DNA from: Anisus vortex
Lineage: Eukaryota > Mollusca > Gastropoda > Planorbidae
Assembly (NCBI GenBank): GCA_949126835.1
Contig: OX421499.1
Coordinates: 2,685,553-2,749,552 of the forward strand
DNA: 64,000 nucleotides
Direction: 5' to 3'
Below the pieces are notes generated by a model. It was not told the origin of the DNA. It was given only the letters and a program-made list of their open reading frames with translations, and did no database searches. The position numbers were made by a program, and so were the translations under genes. Below, one piece after another: positions 22,801 through 34,800 of this stretch. Within the stretch, counting starts at the first letter, position 1, and each line of letters begins with the position of its first letter.

Positions 22801-25800
22801 CATCTAAATAGTTGCCTCCCCTGACCTGCACAATTCGTTACTACGCACATTTGTTTGTCTTTGTTCCCAGGTGATAGACACAATGGCACTTCATCTGCCT
22901 GCGGAAAAGTTTTTAAATAAAGTGGTAAGTGACTTTTTGTTGGTTGTCACATTGTGTTTTTTTTGTGTATATTTGGTTTAGCATTATTAAGCATGAGGTG
23001 CAATTTCATGACATACCTCATTGTGCTATTCAGTACTAGCTTATCAAATTTTGAATTTCTTGTTTTTCTTTATGTCAGAGTTTTTTCAAAGCCAACTCAC
23101 TAAATAGGACCAAATCTGGGACAACAGTAAAACCTACTATTGGTTTTCTACATTAACATTATATACTTTTTAAAAACCAGTTTTAGTTTTGTTATGTATG
23201 GACACTTTTTAAAGTTTCATTGTTTCTCTATATTTAGTCACCAATGGTCGATGCCTGTTTAAAGAGTCCCGAAGCCTCCCACCGGAGGGCTGCTTATCTA
23301 GTCATGGCTGTGATTGTTGAAGGGTGCGGAGATTTCGTTATGACCAGGTGAGCTACTTTTTTGTTTGATGCCGCCGGTTTAGGAATGCAGCGAAACATTC
23401 TCTGCCAGTCGGCCAGATACTGGAAGGAGAACTAAGACCAGACTTGTCAGTTCAGAATTTTTTTGTGCTTTGTTTCATCAAAGGATGTTGGCTCAGATGC
23501 TCCATACTGTGTGTCAGGGATTGAACGACCCATCTCACCTTGTTCGCAACTCTGCCCTGTTTGCCGTCGGCCAGTTTTCTGAACATCTTCAGGTGAGATT
23601 CAATTAATTCCTTTTTATAAGTAAACTCATAACCATTTTACTAAAAATGAATTTCTGTAATTGTAATTGCTTAATTGTCTAGTTCATTGCATTAAAATTT
23701 ATCATAATTAATCTCTATTAAGATAGTTAGTTGGCCATAGATGATTTGTTTGCTTTGAATCAACTTATTGTTGCTGCTTGGACAGTTTTAGGATTTAAAC
23801 TAGTGTATTGATAACCTAGAAGGCAAAAAAAAAGAAAAAGGCCACTTAGTGTTAAATATTTTGATTGATGGATAACCTGTTGTTATGGCATGGATTACCT
23901 GGTAATATAACATTGATAACTTGTTTTAGTGGATCACCTGTTGAGATGTGGATGGCTTGTTGTCAGATGGACAATTTGTTGATGTTAAAGTCTCACTCGC
24001 CAATGAATGTTATCAAATCAACTCTTTATAGCATTGTCCTATAATGTGTTTAATTTTTTTTAAATCAAACTTTATCTCCTTGTGTACCTACAACAATGAA
24101 ATAGAATCCTGAATCATTAGATGACATTTGGATGTGTTTTTGTTTGTGTTTTTTAAACTATGCCTCCTTGTGTACCTAGGACCAATTTTTTAATTTCTTT
24201 CCCAAAAAACTTTTTCAGCCAGACATCAGCAAGTACGCCTCAGAGTTGCTGCCAATCCTGTTCCAGTACTTAAACAAATCTATGGAGGAGATGGAGAAAA
24301 ATCCTAAAGGAGTCGTGAAAAGCCACTATGCACTGGAAATGTTTTGTGAAAACCTGGGTGAGTGAACTCACAGTTACTCTGCCGCTAACGTTAGGACATA
24401 ATTCCTAGGTTGTGTTCCTTTGTGAAAACCTGGGTGAGTGGGCTCAGTTACTCTGCCGCCAACTTTAGGACATATTTCCTAGGCTGTGTTCCTTTGTGAA
24501 AATTGTACTTCTAATCATATCACATTATTGCAGCATTTTGCAAACACTTTGTGTGTGTGTGGTTTTAATTTCACTTTGTTATTCACAAACTCATTTTATC
24601 ACGTATTCTAAGTTATAAATATCATGTAACGGATATGCATATTGTTACGCCTCGTTAAATCGGATTCAATAATAGTCATATTTTTACAAGAAGCCTCTAG
24701 ATTCGGCTTGCTGGAGTCAAAGCTAGGGGTCACATGACTGAACATGTTTACGCAGTAATATTCTGAATAATTCTAACAACTTGCATTCATCAATGATATA
24801 TAAAACAACTTCAGTTGTTGAATAAACAATATTATTTAAATTGTAGACATAATAAACGTCAATAATTGTAATATAAAACAGGCGATAACACAGGAATTCC
24901 ATAAAATTTACAACTAACAAATAAGACGAACTGCTCTCTACAAGATCTCAAACTGAACTGATTAAGGCTGGGGGGGGGGGCACGTTTTAGGCACTTTTTA
25001 AAAATTTACCTTAAATTAGGCAGGGGACTTTACAATGTAAACGAAGATCGAACTTTCCACAGCGGTCTATAAAACATAAAAATGTGTTGTTATTTTTTTT
25101 TTAAAGTTATTTTAATTAAATTTTTTTTTAAACTCTTTATGTTAAGGTGTTGGAATCCTGCCCTACTTACCAGATCTGATGAGCTACCTGCTCAATGTCC
25201 TAAGGAATTGTAACCTCCACAAACCCAAAGAGCTGGCCATTAGTGCAATAGGAGCTGCAGGTATCGTAGAACAAAACCGACCAAGTCTGTAGCGTAGAGC
25301 AGTTGTTGTTCCTTAATTAAAATAATTTTGAAAAAAAAAAACACATTTGCTTTTGGCTAAGCTGTTCATTATCAGGGTTCATTTGGTTTTGTAAAAGTTA
25401 GGAAGCGTTACTTGATCTATCAAGCTTGAGAAAACCTGGCTACTTTTGTGAAAGTTTGTGTACATCTAAAAATGGACGAACACAGTGAAAAATCCTGTTG
25501 TTTTTTTTTACATTTCAGTCAGATAAACTTGTATAAACATTTAGCTAAGTTGAAGAGTCTTTAATAAAACTCCCAACATTTTTTTTTGGTCTTATTTTAT
25601 ATTTCGACTACCATTATGCACTGCCAATAAACAAAAGAAATTTCATACCCTTAAAATTGGTTTTGAAAGTTTCAGAATTTTAAAATGATTTTTGAGTATT
25701 ATGTATAGAGTGATCATGGCACTTAGAATATAGACTTTTCATTATAAGCTTTAATCTATTTTATGTACAAAGAAAAATTCCCGGCCATTAAACTTATTTA

Positions 25801-28800
25801 AGATAAGATAAGATTGCTTTATTGATCCAAATAAATGGAAATTGGAATTGATTACATGAATTCCGTCTTTCAGCATACCGGTAATTAAAACAATATTAAA
25901 GAACCATTTGTACTCAAACACAATAGACAGTCGCGCACACTATCGTACCATTTTTTTTTATCATACAAGAAAAAAAAAGTATCATTTAGGAGTCAGCTAT
26001 TGAGCCATTGTATTTCCTAGCTGAAAGATGATTCTTTTGCAAGATTCTCACTGCTATGCAGTTAAAAGTTTTGTATAATAAAAAAGCTTCAAAACACTTC
26101 ATATTTCAAAAAAAAAAGACAAAAACACTTTTTGCAGACATTTCTGTTTAATGTGTAAACTCTATTGGAGTAGTTGCCATGGAAACCTTGTCAAATCTAG
26201 ATAGCACATTCTGGATAGTCTATATTATATGGTAATCAATTTGATTAAATATTTTATGGTGATCTATATCAGATGGTGTGAGCTGACCTTTGATGTTACA
26301 TTTAGTCTCAGTCTTATTTTATGTCTCTTTCTTTTTTTTTATATTTTAAAATCTGAAACTGTTTATCTTTCTCCCCAGCCAATGCTGCCAAAGACAAAAT
26401 GATGCCCTACTTTAAAGACATTTTGGATTTGTTCAAAGTTTATTTGGCCGTGGATGCTAACGGGGAGGAAAGTGAAGAGATGAAAAAATTACAGTTGGCG
26501 GCAGTGGGTTAGTGAATATAAATATATATACCCCCAGTTTTCTTGACCTCTGGGAATCTTAAGAAATTGGGAACAGCCTTTTTTTTTAATATAGTTATTT
26601 TTTATATAGTACCTCACATAAGTAGAGTACCACACAGATATAGTACCACACATAGATATATGGGACACGGTGGCAGAGAGACAGCGTGCTCAGCTGGCTT
26701 ACCAAGGGTCCTGGTGATGGCTAAGATTTTATCTTGGGTTTGGTGGGTGTCCCTGAGTCTACCCAGCTCTGATGGGTACCTGACTTCAGTTGGGGTAAAG
26801 TAAAGGCGGCTGGGCATCGCGCTTGCAACACAATCCCCTGCCCTATGGATCAATTTGGTCCAACGGGTACTTTAGTTTTACCCATAAATATAACTCTTTC
26901 TAGCAATTGCTGTTTTGAAAACATGTTAATAAGATAAAGTAATCTTATCTTATCACACCTGTTTATATATGAACATCACGCAGGAAATAATAGCAACATT
27001 TTGAACATTTCTAAGTTACAGCCCCTGTCCTATATAATATATACAGTCATATATAGTATGTTCTGATCTACTTTTAAGTGAAAACAAAATGACAATAATC
27101 ATAGGGCAAGTAGAAAAGAAAAAAACCCAGTACAATGAAGAAACGAGTTGTAGTCCTTAGTAAAATTGGAATAACTCTTAAGCTACAAATTTGTGACTCT
27201 GCTCATACATATAATACAGGAGCTAATTAATAGCATAATCTATTTTTTTTTTTTTAGATATTTATCTGAAGAGAAAAGTTAACTCATATAGAATATATTT
27301 TTTTTAAAATATCTTTCCAGACACTTTGGCTGTGTTTGCCAGGAGTATCGGGGCTGAAACTTTCCGCCCTCTTGCCACTGAGTGCATAGATCTGGGTTTT
27401 AATTTGCTGCAGACCTCAAATGATCCAGACCTACGCAGATGTGTGTAAGTGTCTGATACTATCGTAGAACATTTATTTTGAACTGTTTATTATTTGTGTG
27501 TTGAAAAAAAAATTTCATATTTAAAGTTGACCCTATCATACTATGAAGATTGAAAAACAAAAGATGTAATTAAAGGGTGTGTATAGAAAATTGGTTGATC
27601 TGAGGGAATCGAATCTAGTAAAGCTGGTACTTATTTTCCTGTTGTGTACAGTGAACTTCGCTGTTTGACATTTGCGGATTCACGACTTCACTTTTTTCCC
27701 ACCATTATATTAAATGAGAAAATATATTGCGGATTTTCCGGTAATTTAGAAAATAGTCGCGATATATGACGACCCAAAATACTGTACAATTGTACAGTAC
27801 CATAACAATCTTTTTTTTTTCTATGTACACCTACAGTTTCTTTGCTACACATTTGTGCCTGTGTACGTACTGTATGTACATACTGTAGATATCTGTACAT
27901 TACTGTAATGGGTGGTTTGTTAACAGTACGTAAATGGAGGGTTTTAAAAGTCCGAATACACGTTAAATAAATACTTGCTAATTTTCAGCTATCGTCGCTG
28001 GATCTCGGAATCTATCTACCGCAATAAACGAAGGTTCACTGTACTCAACAAATCCCAACTGTAATCTGTACGAAACTTCCTCTGGGGGGAAATGAAAGCA
28101 ATGGGAGCGTTGTGCTTGTCACACAATCTCCTTGTATGCTGTATGCAGTCAGTGACTTCTGCTTGGCCAGACCTTCAAGGTTTGAGAAAGGGAACTTTAC
28201 TAGAGTTTATTGCCTGTCTTCCCATTGGTTAGATCACCATGACATTTTTTCTCCTACAGCTACAGCTTGTTTGCCGCTATATCTACTGTGATAAAGGAGG
28301 AGATGGGCCCTTATCTTGAAAAGATGGTCTCTGCCATTGTGGCCTCCATGAGATCCACAGAGGGAGTGAAAGTAAGACTTACATTTTTTGTGTCCATTTA
28401 AAGTAGCAGTGAAAGAATAATCCCTAATATTCCAGTTACGAACAGGACATAGAGCACTCAACGTACAATAAACCAAACACACCCACCAAATTGCAAACAT
28501 TTCTTGCAAGCACATGAAACAGTAGACCACATCCTACTGGAATGCCCCAAGCTAATCAATCTCAGACATACATTTTTGCCCCTCTCAACGTAACATTACT
28601 AACACTCTCTATATCAACACAGAACAGCTAAAAAAATGTGTTTGTCTGGCATTGACTGCAAGAGAGCTCTGCAGCCTGGTTAGAAGATTGAAGAATAATA
28701 GCAGCTGAAGTAGAAACTAGTCCTTGCAAAGAAACACATTTTTAATTTTAACCCGTACAGCCCCTGTCGCGTATTTATTCCTCCAACCATTTCTTTCCCT

Positions 28801-31800
28801 CAAACCCAGAATCGTATATTTCCCTCCGAAAACGAATCTCCTAGAATACCAGACGCGTATATTTCCCCCAAGGAATGGTGTCTATTTAAAGATCAAAATA
28901 AAGGATTTGACCTTTCACCATAGTCTCGGGCAGAATATTTATTCGATAGCTGAATAGTTGAATTTTATTTCGCTTTTTAAATAATGAAAATTGACCAATT
29001 ATTGTTGTTTTTTGTGTGAAAATGCGGCCCTAATGGACGCTACGGAATTACCTTGTGTTATTATGGCGGTACATGTTGATGAGACTTTTTCTTATGGATT
29101 ATTATTACGAATGAATACAATTACTTTATGAATTAGATTATTCTAATAATGTAAGTTATTATGTTTCTAGCAATTTACTGTCTTTGTGTTATCATCAATG
29201 TTTACCAACAAAAAAGTAAAAAAATAATTTCGGAACCCTATCGATGTCTCAGCCATTCTGAAATAATGTCTGGGATGGAGGGAATAATTAGTAAAATAAT
29301 GGCTGGGACTGAAGGTATACATCGCAAATAATTAGGTCGGTACTTTTAGGGTTAAGACTAGTCTGACTAGTACAGATTCTGATTTAGGACAAGAGTAAGC
29401 AAACTATTTTAGCAACGAGTCCAGTTTTCAAAAAGAAAAGTTCAGGTGCTGTAGGCAAGACATGCAAGAGTGATGTTTAATAATTTTTCAACCTTTATTT
29501 TAAAAAAAATGAGAGGCACGATGTATTTGGCTAGCATGTTGTGGTTGGTACCAAACTTGTATTATATTAAGAAGGATTTGGGCAGACTGCTTGCCTCAAC
29601 GCTCCCTTGTTCACTTAACAAGACTTTAACCCTTTCAAAAATGAGCCGAGATTACTCTGTTAGGGCTCAGAGAACAAACTCACATGTATTACATGTCACC
29701 ATTAAGGTTTGGCACGAAAAGTTGGCCGTTCCCATCCACTCCTGTGGCCAGGCACTCAAATAGCTTTTGTGTCCCTGCACAGCCAGTCAAGGTGGGGCCT
29801 AAGCTTGCTAAAGTGTCCACTCATCATTTGAATTCAGCAGGAGGACGCAGGTCACAACTGACTTTAACAAAATATATTCTTTAAATTTAATATTGTACAA
29901 TTATTTTTTTTTAAAGCCACAGTTAAATGTAAATATAGCTCAGAATGTGCATTACATGTATCAAGACACCTATACAGGGTTCGTACATCTCCTGGAAACT
30001 CCTTGAAACTCCTGGAAAACAAAAAGTTGTGTTCCAGGACCTTAAAACTCCTGGAAAATTTGCATTTAGTCCTGGGAAAATACTAAAAACTCCTTATTTT
30101 TTTAGGGATATTAATTATTATTAAAAAAAATCGTAATCACTGCTCTTCGATTGTACTTTCACTTTTCCAGAAAGCCCTATTGGTGTTAACCCTCTTTGCC
30201 GGTTTCTATTTCCGCAAACATTGATGACACCAGTGATGCCACTCCATGGTTCTTTTTTTTTTTACTAGATCTTGTTTTTTTTTTTTTTTGCTATCTCTGG
30301 ATGTAGGCTATATAAGTCCCCATAATGTCGTAAAAAGCTGTGTCTGTTTTTTCTAAAGAGCTTAGCTTGGCTTTTCACATAATTTACTCCTGAAAAACAT
30401 CTGGAATACTCCTGGAACACCCCTGGAATTTTGAGGCAAATTTTCTGTACAAACCCTGCTATTATACTGCCATCATACAGCATATATATTTTAAACTTTT
30501 TTTTTGTTTAGGCCCACTACAAGAACGAAACAGAAATCATCACAGTGTTTGATGATGAAGATCTGGACGAGGATGAAAATCTGGAGAGTGATGGGGAAGA
30601 AGAAAACTACCAGCTTGAAGGGTGAGGATTCTGTCTGTTTATTTCTCTTGAAGGGTGAGGATTCTGTCTGTTTATTTCTCTTGAAGGGTGAGGATTCTGT
30701 CTGTTTATTTCTCTTGAAGGGTGAGGATTCTGTCTGTTTATTTCTCTTGAAGGGTGAGGATTCTGTCTGTTTATTTCTCTTGAAGGCTGAGGATTCTGTC
30801 TGTTTATTTCTCTTGAAGGCTGAGGATTCTGTCTGTTTATTTCTCTTGAAGGGTGAGGATTCTGTCTGTTTATTTCTCTTGAAGGGTGAGGATTCTGTCT
30901 GTTTATTTCTCTTGAAGGCTGAGGATTATGTCCCTTTATTTCTCTTGAAGGCTGAGGATTATGTCTTTTAATTTCTCTTAAAGGGTGAGGATCTGTTTAT
31001 TTCTCTTGAAGGGTGAGGATTCTGTCTGTTTATTTCTCTTGAAGGGTGAGAGGATTCTGTCTGTTTATTTCTCTTTTTTTTTTATAAGCCTTTAGTGTCT
31101 TTATAAGTTTTGTTGCTGAAAAAAAAAAGTATTGCATCAGTGGTTGCCCGAGTGAGTACCTTGGAATAGTGCTAAAGAATTCATAATGAGTTTGTTTTCA
31201 ATTAGGTTAAAGGCAACATCTAGGGTTTGACTTGGTAAAGTAATCCGTCAGACCAAATTGATCCATAGGGCCAGTGAAGCAGTTTCACCAGTTTCTGTGG
31301 CCACGGCATACTAGCTGATAGTGTGGCCAGAACTATGGACAGCTGCCTTTACTTTACCCCAACTAAAGTCAGGTACCCATCAGAGCTGGGTAGACTCAGG
31401 GACACACTCCAGACCCGGGGAAAATCCTAGCCTTCACCAGGATTTGAACCTATGTCCTTCGGTACACCAGCCGAACTCACATCAGCTCGGTCACCTTGCC
31501 CCCAAGGGTTTTAACTTAACGCCAGGGTATAAGCCTGACTTCAAAAAGGGGTTGCTGTGAAAATAAAAATGTGTGGAAACCACTTTGTGTCATGACTAAA
31601 ATTTTCAGGCTGGCTGTATTGTTTGCTGACTTTTTTCTCTCTAGGATATCAGTAGAGAATGCTTACCTGGATGAGAAAGAAGACGCTTGCTGTGCCCTGG
31701 GAGAAATTGCATTCAACACTGGGTGAGTGACATAGACATTTTATATTAATGCTATGCAAACTAATCAGCCCAAGTCATACTTGGGCCTTTTTAGACTGGA

Positions 31801-34800
31801 CTGCATGGTTGAACTGTATTTTTTTCTTGTTCGCATGTGTACTGAGTGACCTGATTGTTCTGTGTTGTTGTCACGTTGACTAAATGGTGATGTTTTGTTT
31901 TCATGAATATCTTAGATATTGTGTGAACATCTGGTGGATAAATTGAGTGTGTAAACCACAGGTTCTCAACCTTTTTCGGCTCACCGCCCCCTTTTACAAT
32001 TTTTTCCGCTTACCGCCCCCCCCCCCCCCAACTTTCTTCTAGCCCCCACCCCCCCCTTCCGCCCATCTGGACTATAGTTCCCGCAATTTTTTTAACCGAC
32101 TAGACTTTTGTGTGATTAATTATCTTTAAAATAAACTGAAAAGGAAACATATCAAAAAATTGCTTTAACAAAAGGTTTAAATAAATCAATATTAATGCGA
32201 ATCGTTTGCCTGGTGTGTTGCTAGCAAATTGTCTATTTTCGTTTCAATTTTGGTTGCAAAAGCTGTAGGTCTAATAATCAGTAATATTTGTTGTATTACA
32301 AAACAGAACTCGTTTGGCATCACTATTGAATCAAATATGGAAACATTTTTTTAGTTAAAGGGAGATAATTAGCCCGTTTTAATTTTAGCTAATATTTCTG
32401 TTGTTTTTTTTCTTTAATAAAAAATAAATGGCTTATAATTTATAACTTTGAAATGATCAAACTGTAAAAAGTATTTGAAAATTATATAAATATTATATGA
32501 CTAAAGAATTTATGTGTATATTTTCAAGCATTACAATTACTACCAAGTTTGTATGATTACTACTTATCTATACCACTTAACAATACTGATATTTTGTTTC
32601 CTGTGGTTTAAAACATATTAAGGACATCTCGGTAAAACTGAGATCAAAACATCATTAATATTAGCATATGTTAGGCAGGGTTGACAGTCCGGTGAACCAA
32701 CCACAGGACCAGCCGGTCACACACTATATTTGCCAAATACATACCCCTACTTCATCGAATAGTCACTGCGTTTCCTATTTCTTATTAATATAATAATATG
32801 TATGCATACCGATGGGGGGTATCAGATATTTAGCAGCACTTGCGTTTACATCACATTTCATCCTAAAAAAAAACTAATCGATTCAAATAGCTGAGGTGTT
32901 AAAATATATCGGGTACGTTTGTACCGCCCACTTGCCCTTCACCGCCCCCCAATCGCCCCCGGGAATGTCAGCGCCCCCCTAAAGTTTCTCACCCCCCCCC
33001 CCTGGGGGCAATATCGCCCCCTTTGAGAACCTATGGTGTAAACAATGCTAGCATGGAGCATAACGATCGATACCTTGCCATGCTATTACATTAGGCCATA
33101 TTCTAGACTTGGCCCCTGGCTTATTAGTCTTGAGTTACGAAATTGATATAGACCTATTTCCCTGAGAGTTATCGTCACTTTCTATTGCCTCTAAGACTAG
33201 ATTGAAAAACATAGAAATTGTTATGGCTTGCGCTTTTTTAAAAATATTATTTATCTGAGAAATGTTTTAAGCCATAACATTTCAAATATAAGCTTTCTTA
33301 TTGTTATTGTATTATAGTTTTTAAAGTTTTACAAAATCTATAAAAAGAAAAAAAATATATTTCTTAAGACCAGATTCTCAAAAAAATTTTTTTATTTTTG
33401 TTTTGTTTTAGTTAGAGTCAATTTTTGTGGTTGTTTGTAAATGTTCCTTAGATGGAGGATGCTTATATGACCTGTGTGCTAGTTTTTCTTGTCTTCTTTG
33501 CAGGCGCGCGTTCATGCCTCACTTGCAGCATTCCTTCAACGAGGTGCTGGACATGGTCAGCTACCCAGCTGTTGGCATAAAGAAGAGTGCTTTCACCACT
33601 TTGTCTCAGCTGTGTGTGTGTGTCCATGGGGTGCACAAGGAAACCAACTCGGAGGTGGCAGCCACTGGTAATAGTCTTCCTATAGCTTATCGTTGTTTGT
33701 TTTTGTTTAGAATCAAGGCTGTTAGCTCTAACCAAAATCATTTGTGTTGGGTCTCGCAATGGCTGCTGGTTGATTTGTATTGCATGTTGTCTGATAACTG
33801 TTTTGATCTTTAGTCTAGGCATGAGGTGCAGGTATTGGTCTTTACGGTCACTGCTTAGTGGGCTTGGTGGTCTGGAGGCAGCACACACTTCTGTTGAGAG
33901 TACAACGATAGGGTTAAACGACATTAGGCTAACGCATGGGAGACCTCCCCCGTTGCTCCTCCGGGGATCATTGCATGGGTGAGAAGAGGTGGGAGGAAGA
34001 GTAGACGCAACAATACTTGTGGTGTCAAAACCAGTGTTCGTGCAACCAGGCGTATAGTTTTGTATTTGTACTACCTGGCTAAAATAGCAGGTATAAGGCA
34101 ATACCGCCTCATTAACAATCCGGGGAATTCCACACAGTGTGGGGGGGAGCTTAATGCATATGCTGCAGGATGCCTAGCAAATCGGGTTCCCCATTGGGGG
34201 GCAAGACAGAGTCTTGGATGGAGCTAAGATGGCGTGTCCCTCCCCTTCTGAGGTTACTCCTTGGACTATTGAGCCAGAAGGCTTGTCTAGTTTAAGAGAC
34301 TTCTTAGAATTTCTTAATTTGGTGGCAGCACAATAAATTATTGGTGCAGGTCATTGGAAGTTGAACCTGGCAATATATTGTACTGGCCACAAGGACAAAA
34401 ACATTGGAGAAACCACCCTTGTAAATAATTATCCCTTTGAGTTTATCACGTAATAATTTTTCATTCACAACTTTAGCCCTGAAGATGATGATCGTGGGCA
34501 TAGTGCCCAAGTACCTGGAGGCCATCAAGACAGAGCTCGACCGCACCTTGGTGATGACGGCTGTGGACGCCCTGCAAGAGATGCTGTCCAAGATCGGCCA
34601 GCCGGTCCTGTCCATCACTGGGTCCACTGATGCCATACTGACTGCCATGAAGGAGATTTTCACCCACAAGGTTATATAAAAGCAATGTCTTGTTTCTTGG
34701 TGAATTCCAGATTTAAATACATGATACATTGATTTATACATCCGAAAAACTGTATTAATGTTAAAAGTATAATTATTAGATTTTACTTACTGAAAACATT

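Noticed and set aside
30504..30971. 155-aa frame with LKGEDSVCLFL repeats
   Set aside because: It is the minisatellite read in a frame different from IPO4 exon 20. The 33-bp unit keeps any stop-free frame open by chance.
33463..34101. 212-aa minus-strand frame
   Set aside because: It is antisense to IPO4 exon 22 and the adjoining repeat, and resembles nothing.
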